From assembly GCA_904063045.1 (NCBI GenBank), contig CAJFCJ010000005.1, forward strand, positions 1,643,167-1,707,166: 64,000 nucleotides of DNA. Direction: 5' to 3'. Numbering within the stretch: the first letter of the stretch is position 1; each line of letters opens with the position of its first letter. The position numbers and the translations under genes were made by a program. Origin of the DNA: Dimorphilus gyrociliatus (taxonomy: Eukaryota; Annelida; Polychaeta; Dinophilidae). The notes beneath the pieces are model-generated. The model searched no databases. It was not told where the DNA came from and worked only from the letters and a program-made list of their open reading frames with translations. Shown here piece after piece: positions 45,308 through 57,015 of this stretch.

Positions 45308-46741
45308 ATGAAATTGAAGAATTCTAAATTTGAGTGTTGGCAAGACTGTTCCTTGTCCTCTATTGTATCTAGGTGCCTACGTTCCTGGTTAGAGGAGGAA
45401 CTTGAAGCTCGCGGTATTGATTCTGTAGTATACGGAAGACATATTGTAAAATTGTTACTGAATGAAGAATACGACTCCAAAGGTGAAGGGAAGCAGGACG
45501 TATTGGATATCTTAAAAGCCGCGGTCGACTCATCCGTCGACGTCACAGACCTAGTTAAGTTCGTCGACGAATTACAGTCAAGAATTTGGACGGTTGTGAA
45601 GTCGGAGGACCAGAGCGACAGCGGAATATCCGCCCAAGACGCGAGCTCGGAGGATGACGAACAGTACTCATCAGCTTTTCCACCACTTCCCAGAAAAGCT
45701 GATGATGCCGCCACAAACAAAAGTTTATCAAATGCCCAATGGCGTCCGCCTCCAAAGGCAGACACTATACCACCGTTTATCGTCGCCCGTTTGTCGGAAG
45801 AAAGGGATATGGAAGAAGCAGTTGTAACTCGCCGCCGACCAGTTTTTCTAACAACTAACAGCAATCTTCCTGAGCCCTTGAACTTACCGCCCGACGACGA
45901 CAAGCTGGGTCTTCAAAATCTTCAAATAACTCTAGGCAGTGAGGACAGAGGTTTAAAGGATATTGTTGACTTCGTTCTAGAAGACGACAAATCGGAAGTG
46001 GTGAGCGTTCCTGAACCAAAGCGACCTATTTGCACCTACGAAAAGCCATTGATATTAGGTAATTTCTCCCATTCAGCGGCTTTTGAATTAGGAAATTCGG
46101 AAGTTTGGTCGTTGAAAGCGGGTGCGGTTGAAGACGGTTGGCGTCCCAAGAACGCCTCTTGGCTACACACATCCGTCAACTCGGCTTTCTCGTCTTTTTC
46201 GCGTACCGAAAATTTTACGGAAGTGAAAGCTTCTTCTTTTGTCCCGTTTACGTTCAATAAGCACGAAACTACCTTTAGACCAATAAAGGAAAGAGATGAT
46301 GACGAGAGTACGCCGAAGCCTGGTCAGCAATACTATCAGTATTCGGACAATCTGTACGCACCCCAATTTAAATTGTTTGGAAATTCTCTTACTGATGCTC
46401 CCCCTCCATCTCCCGCCGAAAGTGAAATATCGATGGAACTTGGAGCGGAGGCGAGTTGGTGGAGTAATGGTAAAGCTTCACCATGTAGCATGGAGGTTGG
46501 GCAGAATTTTCTAAAAAACTACACTGAACCGATCTGGGCGGGTCGGAAGGAGGAGAAGACCAATAAACCATGTCAATTTTTCATGGAAGGAAATTGTACA
46601 ATGGAAAATTGTAAATTTGAACATGATTTGTCCAAAATTGTTTGTCGCTACTGGTTGAAGGAAAGTTGTTTTAAAGGTTGCTTTTGTCCGTTCAAGCACT
46701 CGCTTGATGTTGATGGAGAGAGAAGGGATGCGGGTGATTGA
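45308..46741 (+). CDS. Tandem CCCH zinc-finger protein, intronless
   Basis: A single open frame of 477 aa runs from the ATG at 45308 (an upstream in-frame TTG is unlikely to be used) to TGA at 46739. The N-terminus (residues ~15-75) reads LRSWLEEELEARGIDSVVYG and resembles the PWI-like N-terminal domain of CCDC43. The middle is Asp/Glu/Ser/Pro-rich and probably disordered. The C-terminus holds two close CCCH fingers: CQFFMEGNCTMENCKFEH and CRYWLKESCFKGCFCPFKH. Such fingers bind RNA, so a role in mRNA metabolism is likely but inferred. It lacks introns although neighbours average several, and its GC content and codon use are higher, which could mean retroposition long ago. I do not know a named ortholog. 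Confidence 0.8.
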   Translation: MKLKNSKFECWQDCSLSSIVSRCLRSWLEEELEARGIDSVVYGRHIVKLLLNEEYDSKGEGKQDVLDILKAAVDSSVDVTDLVKFVDELQSRIWTVVKSEDQSDSGISAQDASSEDDEQYSSAFPPLPRKADDAATNKSLSNAQWRPPPKADTIPPFIVARLSEERDMEEAVVTRRRPVFLTTNSNLPEPLNLPPDDDKLGLQNLQITLGSEDRGLKDIVDFVLEDDKSEVVSVPEPKRPICTYEKPLILGNFSHSAAFELGNSEVWSLKAGAVEDGWRPKNASWLHTSVNSAFSSFSRTENFTEVKASSFVPFTFNKHETTFRPIKERDDDESTPKPGQQYYQYSDNLYAPQFKLFGNSLTDAPPPSPAESEISMELGAEASWWSNGKASPCSMEVGQNFLKNYTEPIWAGRKEEKTNKPCQFFMEGNCTMENCKFEHDLSKIVCRYWLKESCFKGCFCPFKHSLDVDGERRDAGD

Positions 46742-46825
46742 ACACGTAAATAATATTTTGCTCGTAAGTTAACAATTGGATTATTCGATAGTTCATCTAA
46801 TTAATATTAAAACTGTTGCAGATTT

Positions 46826-46878
46826 ATCAAAAAAAAAAGAAAAAAAAGAAAAAAAGAAAAAGGAGAAAAAAAAAATAA
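46826..46878. repeat. Poly-purine (A/G) tract in 3' UTR
   Basis: A pure A/G run about 50 bp long lies just after the CCCH gene. It is low-complexity and triplex-prone. Confidence 0.7.
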
Positions 46879-47136
46879 TTCAAGATGTAACAAGGCTGGG
46901 TGTATACGACATCATTTTTCTCGCTTTATTTATCTATTTTTGTTGACCTCAACACTTATGTAGCCATCGCAGTTTTGCCTGTATGCAAATTGTGAAAGTG
47001 AACATATAGTCAATATTCGAACGTTCTATTGTATTCGCGTTTATTATAGTTTTAAAAAAAATTATAAAAAAAACTGAAATTCGAAAATACACACATTTAA
47101 CATCATAGTTAAAACGATTAATAAATATGTTGTTTT

Positions 47137-47807
47137 CTACAATTTTGCTAGAACACACAACGAAACCCCAGTTGCAACAAATCCGACGCCAATATAAGTG
47201 TCTGAAATATCGGTTAATTAATAGTTATTTATTCACCTACTAATAGGGACTACGTACTTTTCGAGCCTATATTTTCCTTTAACAAGTAACCTGAGAGTAA
47301 GGTGAAGATGAACGTCAATGAATTTGTAATTGGAACAACTAAGGAAATATCTGGAAGAAACAAATACGTTAAACTAAAAAATATAATAAAGTAAAAAATA
47401 ATCAAGAGAACCTGAATTAGCCAGAGCAATATAATAGAGAACTGAGCCCGATTGATTAAGCACAAATGTAACCATGTACTGTAGAGGTTATTCAAGAATT
47501 GAAAACAGAAATACAATTGAACGTTGATATTATTATTTTATTTCTTACTTTCCAATTAGAAATAAGGAATTGAAGCTCACTGAAAAACTGTGAAATACAG
47601 TTGGATTCCTGAATTTTTTCTATACCAGCACCGGCTTTCTTCATAAGGGGATTTGTGCCACCCCATAAAGCAGCGACAACACCCAACCACAGTGTTTGAG
47701 CTGTAAACATAATTTGTTTCTCGACGTGAAATAGATTATGCAGAGAAATGAATATTTCTTTTACCAATAAGATCAAAAGGATCCAAAACGGTTTTCTTGG
47801 CTTGCAT
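47137..47807 (-). CDS. TMEM234: TMEM234 homolog (EamA/DMT-like small membrane protein)
   Basis: TMEM234 (UPF0546) is a short four-span membrane protein of the drug/metabolite-transporter superfamily; loss affects kidney filtration in zebrafish. Five exons (47765-47807, 47549-47700, 47412-47478, 47258-47350, 47137-47201) join with consistent phases and give 139 aa. Key blocks are LWLGVVAALWGGTNPLMKKA, FVLNQSGSVLYYIALANS, ISLVVPITNSLTFIFTLLSG and VGFVATGVSLCVLAKL, which follow the vertebrate protein almost step by step. A naive open frame through exon 3 is a different, wrong frame. The transported substrate is unknown for the family. Confidence 0.93.
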
Positions 47808-48899
47808 ATTTAAACTATTTTGACTTTTGTAGAATGATACAGTATATTCTATTTCCTAATCCAAGGAATTCTTAAGGAATTGTTTAAATGAGAGAGAATC
47901 AGTTGATTTAACAAACTGCCAATGTTAACAAAGAAGCGCAAGATATTTAGTATTCTTAAATTAAAAATGTAATGGTAACTACTTAATTAGAAGGAATGCA
48001 AAATAGATTCCTCGATTATAGAGTTCTTACGAAATACGGACGGGACATCGTTCTAAAATTTTTGCTTTAGAATATAGTTTAGTCTTTCGTGACGCATGCG
48101 CGCTAAGATACGATTTAAGATTATTAACATTCGTCTGTTGAAGATGCAATAGGGAGAAATGGCGTGACTGGTCTCTCAGTCCTGTCCCTCCACCTAGCGA
48201 CGTTGAAAAGTGGAACGATAATTTAAAAAGACTCTTAACATTTTCTACAAGGACGGAAAGCTTTTACTTGCCATCGAACGGAAGGAGAAACCTACTGAAA
48301 AGATACATTTGACATTTGTAAAAACTATAAAATCAAGAATTAGATAAAAAAAAAAACAAAGTTTTAAAAAATCTTAAGAAGTTGTCAAAATAGAAAATAC
48401 TACTTCAATACAAGAAGCTATATATAGTTAAATAAATAATATATATAGAGAACAATTACTGATTACTTTTCTCTAATTGTTAATAGTGTTTTTAATATAA
48501 ATAATGGAGAGTATATTTTATTAAGTTTACTTGTTTTGAGGTTTTCAATTTATTATAAATATTATGCAATAATAATTTTTTGAGTAATAATTACTGGGTG
48601 TTAATATCCTTAAAAGGATATTAAAATCTCTTTATATCTTAGAAAAGAATCTTTAATTTTGAAGATAGCTTTGTTTGAAGCCCAAGTAATATTATAGTGA
48701 GTGGGTTTAATTAATCATCCTGAGAGCTACATAGCTAATAAAGGTACAAATAGTAGAAACAAGGATGAGAAAGAAAGGGAATATATATATATATATATAT
48801 AGATATTTCAGTAATTGATAAAAAGGGAAACAATATTTATATTTAACAAAAGACTTCTTTTAATGATTTATCATGTTTTTAACGTTATTCACGTTATAT
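47808..48899. other. Intergenic, no gene seen
   Basis: AT-rich DNA with a (TA)n run at about 48782-48802. No supported exon. Confidence 0.4.
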
Positions 48900-50633
48900 C
48901 TATTTGACTTTCATACTCTTTATTGCCTTCTCGTAATATCCTTGCCGAATGAAATCATCGATGTACTGAATCCTTAAAGTATCTTCCGATATTTCTGCAG
49001 CTTGCTCCAATAACCTTAAAAGAATGGAGTGATTGTTATCAGATGGTCTATAGTTAGTAATTTGTCCTCGTAGGGCTGGAGGGATATTCGTTAGCTAAGG
49101 AATAGAAGAGGGAGGGAAAAAAAACCAGGAAAAAAATTCAATTTAATTTCTGAATTCCGAGAAATGACAATCATTCTTACTAATTTGGTAGAATCATCTT
49201 GAAAGAAATAAGATATATCCTTTTTAGCCCTTTTAAAACCTTCCTTATTCAATTCCGAACAATCGAAATGATCGTAAAATTCTTGTAGATAATAAAAATG
49301 ATTTTTGTGTACTTCGTATCCGTATTTTTTAGGTTGATAATCATCTATAAACTCTTTGAAAGATCTTCGTAAATCTGAAAATTAACGACATCTATTGAAC
49401 TTAGACGACAACTAGATTTTCCCTTTTTTTAAAGGAAACCTTACGTCGAGTTGTAAAGATTTGTTTCATTGTATATTTTTCAAATGTTCCGTTATGGTTT
49501 CTCTTGAATTTACCATTGAAATCGATAAAAATCCTGTAAGAGAATAGTACAAACGTGAACTAGTTTCTTTTCTAAAGTCTACAGTGGGCATAAAAAAATA
49601 AGAGACAAACCCCTTAGGCTTTAACAGACGGCAACCCTTATTATACTCATCTGTTAATTCATAAATAAGTAAAAAATCGCTATATTCCTTAGCAAGTTCG
49701 TTCTTAAGATCTTTGTACATGACAGCTAAACGCTCATTAATGTCTTTGGGATACTATAGTCATATGAATTTATTAATATCCTATCAAACACTGTCATATA
49801 CTTTTTTTATACGTGATCTGCATGGATTTTCTTGTAATAAACATTAATTAATCTCTTCTGTATTCTCTTTCTATTGTTTTCATTTTTTTCACTAAGGTAT
49901 TTTTCATATTCAATTTGAAAAGGTATTTTATCTAGGTGGAATCCTCTATCTTTCAAGAACGTTTCGAAACAATATCTGCAATCTAATTGTTAAAAATATT
50001 TGATTGTTACATCTCTTGAAATTTCATATATTGTACTACAATAGAATTACTTAACTATATATAAAATATAGTATATAATATACCAGCGTTTCTTAAGACC
50101 TGCTTAAGAGTTGGATTATCAGGGCCAACTTGAAGGGTATATTCTGAAGAGTTGTTTCGACTTGAGTTTTATTTATAATGTAAATGAAAATAGATATATA
50201 ATTATTGCTTATTCGATTAAGTAAATAATAAATAACTCCTATCTCTTTAATCTATAGAATAAAACAAAATAATAATGACAAACCTATTCGTTAAAGATGA
50301 ACTCATTTCTCTTTTAGTATTTTTCTTAAGAAACTTTATAGAAGAAAAGAAATGCTAAACTACTATTTATAAATTGTACTAATAAAAAATTTAAAACCGT
50401 TTATGTCGTATTTATTTGCTTTTTTTTTATAAAAAAAAAAGAGAAAAACCATATTTGTTTTTATTTTTGTAAAATTTTATTCTATACTCACCGTTACAAT
50501 TCATTGAAAAGAACGTTCTGTATCCATACATATATATTTGGTCTATAAGAAATACTGTTTTCTCTTTATGCATCCATAGAAAATAATATAATGGAGCGAA
50601 TATTTTTCTTTGATATACTGTTACATATTTCAT
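48900..50633 (-). CDS. Orphan protein, 330 aa, seven exons
   Basis: I do not recognise this gene. Seven exons join with fully consistent phases: 50492-50633, 50084-50143, 49813-49982, 49611-49753, 49445-49533, 49181-49374 and 48900-49094. The product begins MKYVTVYQRKIFAPLYYFLW and contains QVGPDNPTLKQVLRN, CRYCFETFLKDRGFHLDK, a Lys/Arg/Asn-rich helix, GIFIDFNGKFKRNHNGTFEK, and a C-terminal segment with RLLEQAAEISEDTLRIQYI. It is basic, rich in Tyr/Phe/Lys, and has no clear signal peptide or membrane span. Three bases before the ATG is an acceptor-like TTTTAG, so an upstream exon (UTR or coding) is possible and the N-terminus is uncertain. Function is unknown; no motif I know is present. Confidence 0.65.
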
Positions 50634-50639
50634 ATACTA

Positions 50640-53600
50640 AAAATCTCTTCGTAGTAAAAAAGAAATCTATTAGATAAATATATTGTTGTCCCTCTACAAT
50701 ATATATATATAATATATATATATATTAATATTCATTTTTAAGATTCCTAAATCAAATTTTACATTAAAAAAATGATTAAATAATCTTTTTTTTTCATTTA
50801 CCATATCTTCTCTTCTCTCATACACACTCTTCTTCATATCTCTTTCCCGCTTTTTCTTCTGTCTTCTCTACTTAATTTTTTTTTCTTTTTCATCGATTAT
50901 TTTCGTAGGTGACAATTTGTAGACAAAACAGTAGTTCCTGCATAAAACGTTATTACATAATATACCGTTCTTAAGTTGTCTAAAGAGGAAATACTGCATT
51001 GTTTTGTTAAACATTTGTTTACCCAAAGTATTTATTGCAATTTATATATGTATATATATATATACCTTTTTGTAGAGTCTATCATAAGATCCTTCTCTAT
51101 TGAGTAGTTTATTAGATTTCCTTTTCTTACACTAGAATTAACAAGCTAGTATTTTGTTTTCAATAAGCCTCTTTAAGATTATTCTATCACCCTTATAAAT
51201 GCATAATTTAGCCTTACAAATTAGTAAATACTATTACTAAAGGAGAGGAAAATGGACACTATGAAAGAGAAAAACTTATTTATTGAAAAAGGGTATCTTT
51301 GTTTGAGTAAAAACATAAATAATAGACGAAAAAAACGCATTACAAGTCATTAGGAATGAATAGTTTGAAACAATATTTTTTAATAATCGAAATGTTTGAA
51401 TAATTATTTTTGTTTAAAGAGAGAAATTCCCATCAATATTTTCAATTTTATCAACAAAAGTAACCTATTTTCCTCCCCCATCCGTTCAATATTTCTTCTC
51501 TTCTCTCCGTTTTTGAAATGTTTCGTCATAGATATTTCTATTGATCGTCCTCCTTTCTCTTCTTTAGGGATTTTTAATTTATGGGGAAGCAATAGAGATT
51601 GTGATTTTTCTTCAATCTGTTGAAAAAACACCGCAAAAGTTCACTTAGTGTATCCATTACATGTTTTACCAGATTAGAAAGAGGTTTGCCTTTTCTCTTT
51701 TATATATATATAAATATAAAAGGAATCTTTTATAGTAGAAATTAAAAATTCTGATATATTAGTATTATGAACGAGAATGGAAAATAAGGTCAAGGCTTTC
51801 CTAAGAGAATCTCAAAGTGAAAAATACTTAAATTTAGATACAATGATTTAATGAATAATTTGAAATAATAAGCCCAAAGTGTGAGTCGGTTTTCAATGAG
51901 TTTGAAAAATGGTCAGATTCCAGGGAAAACACACTACAAGGAATTTGATGTTTAAATTAACATATTTTCTTATGCATTTGACGATAAGAAATAAATGAGT
52001 GCAATTAAAGGTAGGGAAGAGGGAAAGGGAAAATAAATGCACATAGACAGATGGATAGAAAAGAGTAAATTGAATAAGTCAGAAGAGCTAGACAGGGAGA
52101 GACAGAAGAAAAAAACAAAGGTACCGGTCTTATCCATAAACTAATTAATTAGCTGAATCAGTGTTTGTCATGTTTCTCTATTACGTACACTTCAACAATT
52201 ACTATAGATTTTACAAACGTATACTTGTTTTTTGGAATGAAACACTTTAACACACAACTGCTCATCACGAGGCAACGGCCCACCTAGGTATGTAGTTTGC
52301 TAAATTATTTTTATAAATACAGTGTAAGCGATATTTCTCATTAACTGATTCATAAATATATATATATGTACAGTATATATACATTACATACTGTATATAA
52401 ATAAAACAATGCAATCGCTATCCATATTTATCAACTGTCAACCTTTTGTTTTATTTCCTATTGTACACATTTTCGTAGAAATTTGACCAAGAAATGTAAC
52501 GGAATTTTTTTGCAAACATTAATAATTTTTATATAGTTTTTCCTCGTATTCTCTTACCATATGAAATTGTAGTTGAGTCCTTTTCAAAAGATAATAAAAA
52601 TATAAAATTTAATATTTGTTTATCTCTATGCCTTTGGTTAATTATCCTTTGACTTTTCCTATGGAAGATCTACCTTTAATAATAATATTCTTTGTTTTAT
52701 ACCTCAATACTAGAATTTTTTTTTGTTACATTATTATTATTGTTTGTCATTTTTCACTGCATTGTTTGCTTATAAGATCAATATAGAGTATTAATAGTTC
52801 TTCTTACTCTTAACTCTTAATTTCATTATACAGTGTATAGCATCTCAAAAAGAAAGTAAACTGTATTACTCTATTCTTATACACACTCTTTTCATCATAT
52901 CCAATCAATCTTTGCTCTTTTGTCAATCGTGGTATATTTTGAAATTTTCCCCAGGGACGTCAGTCAATGAAGTTAATGGAATCATTTCTGAAAAGGACTG
53001 TTCCTTATACATTTCTTACTTTGCACTTAATGAAAGAACATTCTAACTGAGATAAATTATATGTACATATTTATTATTTGGAATGTTCATTCTACTTAAA
53101 GAATTTTTAATATTAGAAAGTCAACAAGATGTTAGACTTTTTTTTGTCGTTTACGAAAACAACCTCTATAAATAGCACCTAGAATTTATTCTATGAATTC
53201 AAAACTACTTTATGTTCCTTTAACTCTTCGTTATAGTAGATTATTAAATTGGGTAAATAGACTGTAAACTGCTCACTGAATGGGGCTTTTAATATTGCCG
53301 GTTGAAAGCTTTATATAACGCAAAAATCTCGGATATTAACCCATCATAATGAAAAGTTAAAGGAAGGGGAAACAAACGAATCACGTTTCGTCAAAGGACA
53401 AAAAACATGATAGGTAAAAACTGACAAAATAGGAAATTTCTAGTTACTCTAGTAGAATAAATTTTTTTTTTAGCTTCTCTTTTTTTTTATAAAAAAAAAT
53501 TACAAACTAATCTAACAGAGATAAAAATATTAAAAATTACTATAAAATTACATAAAAGAAGGAATTAAATTGAATATGTCAATAAGCTATTATTATGTGT

Positions 53601-54563
53601 ATGATTATTCTAACTATAGAGACAAAGAAAGAATAGTATTTGCATTTAAAAATCTCTGATAAATGGTTGGAAATTAATAGCGTAATGCTTTCTCTTCATC
53701 TGTACGTTTTCCTCTCAGATTATATAGTACTATATATTACTTATTGTTACCAACTGTAATATTACATCCTTATTCATTACGTATCTTTCCTATAATTCCA
53801 AAGCCCTAAATGTAACAAATCAGAATTGGCTTCTCTGTTTTGCATGTAATTACAGTTTTATTCATCTTGTAAAATATATAATAAATATCTATTATCCTCT
53901 ATATTCCTTTTTTATACGAATGTAAATATATCGGCAACTTTCTCTTTCTATTCCATATTAATATAATTCTTTCAGAGTCTCTCTTTAACTCCGAAAAGGA
54001 TCTTTTCCCCTTTGAGATTTAATAATGTAAAAACAATTTACTCTACTACACATTTACAATCATTTTTATGTCTGATTTATAAAAGATTTCTTAAATTTTT
54101 AAATAAAATAACGATGGGGATTGTCCTTGTGGAATGGCTAAATGGCTAAATATTCAATAGAATTTACCAGGAATTTTAGGTTATCACTAAAATCAGAGCT
54201 GTTTAAGCTGTTTACAAGGATAATAGTTAATGTATGGTGAGTCTAAGTTCTATCATGAATAGAAAGGATTGAACTTTATGATGTATATTTGGACAAGATC
54301 CAATTTTTTTTCTCTGAGTAATGTTCGCGCGAAAAGTGTGAAAAAAAAATGCTCCTTTTTTAGTTCAAGAGGATTAAAATTGGAGCAAACCGGAAAGGAA
54401 CATCACTCAAACAAATATCTAGTGGGGTTTTATAATTTTACGTTCCATTATCTCAATAAGTCAAGTATTTAATTCCAATTTACAAGATAATCTGTATAAA
54501 GGTTAAATCTAGTTAAATCTTTATTAATCTTATCGCATTTTCGTTTTGTTTTTTTTGTGCAAG
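50640..54563. other. Long AT-rich gene-poor stretch
   Basis: About 3.9 kb with very low GC and short open frames only. It has TA microsatellites at about 50700-50727, 51050-51066 and 52360-52396 (with TACAGTATA and TACTGTATA units) and T/A homopolymers. It may include introns of the gene whose last exon I place at 54564-54723; isolated coding-like stretches near 53330-53420 and 54350-54440 could not be joined. Confidence 0.4.
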
Positions 54564-54723
54564 AATAATCCACATTAAGAGTATTACATATGAAGAAAGT
54601 ATACTCGAGATTCTGTACAATCTCTCCAGAATAGCCGTTAATATAATTGTCATAGTTATTGGAACATCTGCGTCCTCCATCCTTTTTGGATACTACGAGG
54701 CGTTTATTAAAATTAGATTGTAA
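54564..54723 (+). CDS. Possible terminal exon of an unidentified membrane protein
   Basis: Following an acceptor (GTGCAAG) there is an open stretch of about 52 codons ending in TAA at 54721. It encodes EESILEILYNLSRIAVNI, then IVIVIGTSASSILFGYYEAF and a basic end (IKIRL), which looks like a C-terminal membrane span with a short tail. It converges on DCXR. No upstream exon could be joined with confidence, so this is a suggestion only. Confidence 0.25.
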
Positions 54724-54891
54724 AAACTAGCCAATAACTAGACGGATTTTTCTTATCAAATAAATATTTTTGGATCTTTTATTACAATTTATTATTAAAT
54801 ATTAAGACGCAAGTTTCAATTACTCATCAATTTGTTCGTAAATCAATTTTTTCTTTAATAATCTTCCTCCTAATCGGTAAAATCTGTTTGT

Positions 54892-55760
54892 TTATCCAAC
54901 AAGTAAGCCACCTTCAATTGGTAAAAAGGCTCCATTAATCATTTTCGAGCTATCTGATAGTAGGAAAAAAATTGGGCCTACTAAATCGTCGAGTTCTGCC
55001 CAAGGAAAAAGAGGATACTGATAAATTGTTTTTTTAGGAATTTTTTTATAACGCTTACCAACAAATCGTCCCAGTGGAATTCTTGATAGAACTGGCCCAG
55101 ATACTGTAGGGTCAGACCATGCTTTCTTTCCCATGTCTGTCATGACAACTGTTGGATTAATAGAGTTTACTCGAATTTGATGCTTCCCCAATTCGATAGC
55201 CATGACTCTTGTTACTTGATCAAGCGCTCCTTTAGATGTGCAATAAGCAATATGCTTATCTAATGCCCGACTGGAAGCAACACTAGAAACATTGACAATT
55301 GATCCATCAATATTATTCTCAATCATTCGTTTAGCTACCTGCTGACTAACATTTATAACAGCCTTCACATTTACTTCGAGAACTCTGTAGAAATAAGATT
55401 ACTTTACTGAATAAATAAGTTTTGTTAAGCATAATAAATTTATTCTAACTTGTCAACACTTTCTTTGGATATAGATAAAAAGTCCTCCAGATGAGTCACA
55501 CCCGCATTATTAACCAAGTAGTGGATGGGTTCTAACTTTTCTAATATCGACACAGTTTCATTCCAATTCGCTAGATCGACGCACAATGGAACTATACCGT
55601 CATTCACGGCCTTTAATTCATTTAGCTCTTTTTCCGTTCTGCCAATTGCATAAACTTTTGCCTTAGCTTCCCCCAATGCAAGACAAATTTTGCGACCAAT
55701 TCCCTTAGTTGCACCCGTAACTAGTGCTGTCTTACCCGAGAAATCATAAGTTATTGACAT
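54892..55760 (-). CDS. DCXR: L-xylulose/dicarbonyl reductase (short-chain dehydrogenase)
   Basis: DCXR reduces L-xylulose to xylitol (uronate cycle) and alpha-dicarbonyls with NADPH. Exons 55450-55760, 55059-55384 and 54892-54995 join in phase and give 246 aa (vertebrate protein 244). The fold signatures are the cofactor loop VTGATKGIGR, VNNAGV, catalytic Ser in VNVSSVASSRA, the YCTSK motif (catalytic Tyr and Lys) and RVNSINPTVVMTDMGKKAW, which is specific for this subfamily. The C-terminus is GAFLPIEGGLLVG. The last intron (54996-55058, 63 nt) is a multiple of three and has no stop, so an intron-retained form would carry 21 extra residues. It is divergent from CHMP4 with 291 bp between starts. 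Confidence 0.95.
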
Positions 55761-56051
55761 ATTCTTTTTTTTATAGAGAGTCCCGCATTAAATGCATCAT
55801 GTGACGATAAAATTGTTGCGAAACTGCAGTTCGTGAGTCATGCGCATACGGAAATTACTAGTGTCACCATCATAAAAATATAAATAAATCTCTCCTCCTA
55901 AATACTAATATATTCGAACAAAAGTGTGATTCAGCATTATTGTGCGCCATTATTGTCATATCTGATTCTAACATATCCATGGTTGCTGTGTGAGATTTTG
56001 ATCATTATCATAATTTTCTGGAAAATTACAAATTTAAACATTCCATCAATT

Positions 56052-57015
56052 ATGTCTCTTTTAACAAAATTTTTCGGAGGGAAACAAAATGAAAGTAGCA
56101 TCACACCCCAAGAAGCTATACAAAAGTTGCGAGATATTGAGGAAACATTGGAGAAGAAATCGGATTTTATTGAAAAGAAAATGGAAGATGAAATTAAGTT
56201 TGCTAAACTGAATGCACAGAAAAATAAAAGAGGTTTGTTTTTAATTTAATCTAATGAAAAATTAATCTTAATTTACAATAAATTCATCTAACTGTAATTG
56301 ATGGATGTTTAATAATCATTAAGTGAACTGAACAGCTTTGAATGGTTCATAAGTTCCCAGGGTGAGACTATTAACACGAATACATTTTGTAGAGTCTCAA
56401 AACTATATCGTTTAAATTAAAGTATTTATTTTGTAAACAACATTTTTCCACCTATCTTAGCGGCTCTTCAAGCCCTGAAGAGGAAGAAACGATTAGAAAA
56501 ACAGCTACAACAACTTGATGGTACACTTTCAACGATTGAATTCCAAAGGGAAGCCTTAGAGAATGCTTCCACGAACACTGCCGTTCTTAGTGCAATGGGT
56601 ACTGCAGCCAAAGCACTGAAATCTGCCCATAAAAATATGGATGTTGATAAAGTTCACGATCTGATGGATGAAGTAGTCGAACAACATGAGGTGGCTAATG
56701 AAATAGGGGAGGCAATATCTCAACCAGTCGGCTTCGGTGACGAAATTAACGAGGACGAACTAAATGACGAATTAGAGTCCTTGGTACAAGAGGACATTGA
56801 CAGTCAATTTACCAATGTAGAAAGGAAAACCTCGGAATTGCCTGAAGTCCCCAACGAAAAAATACCAGTTGGTAAGTTATCGATTTATCATCAACAGCAT
56901 AAAAAGAGACAAGTTAATAATATTTCCCTCAATGCTTTTTTTAGCCTCCTCCAAGTCAAAGTCAAAACCTGATGAGGATGACGAAATGTCACAATTGGCA
57001 GCCTGGGCTACATAA
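56052..57015 (+). CDS. CHMP4: Charged multivesicular body protein 4 (ESCRT-III, Snf7/Vps32)
   Basis: CHMP4 polymerises into the ESCRT-III filament that cuts membrane necks in multivesicular body formation, cytokinesis and repair. Exons 56052-56232, 56461-56871 and 56945-57015 join in phase and give 220 aa. The start is MSLLTKFFGGKQ; an open frame upstream of this ATG is not conserved-looking and I treat it as 5' UTR. The basic helical core has LQALKRKKRLEKQLQQLDG and TIEFQREALENASTN. Acidic regulatory helices follow (EINEDELNDELESLVQED). The C-terminus MSQLAAWAT matches the ALIX Bro1-binding helix of CHMP4. The T-rich 3' UTR follows from 57016. Confidence 0.97.

Noticed and set aside
45250-45903. 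217-codon Ser-rich minus-strand frame
   Set aside because: It is antisense to the CCCH gene and made of codons complementary to its Asp/Glu-rich stretch.
47250-47516. 88-codon hydrophobic open frame in the TMEM234 gene
   Set aside because: It is a frame-shifted read of exon 3 plus intron. The right frame gives FVLNQSGSVLYYIALANS, which matches TMEM234.
54892-55368. 158-codon DCXR frame including 21 extra residues before ELDDLVG
   Set aside because: The extra residues are an intron with canonical ends; removal restores the family alignment.
55926-56051. Hydrophobic N-terminal extension in frame with CHMP4
   Set aside because: CHMP4 proteins start at MSLL; the extension has no family counterpart and is likely 5' UTR.
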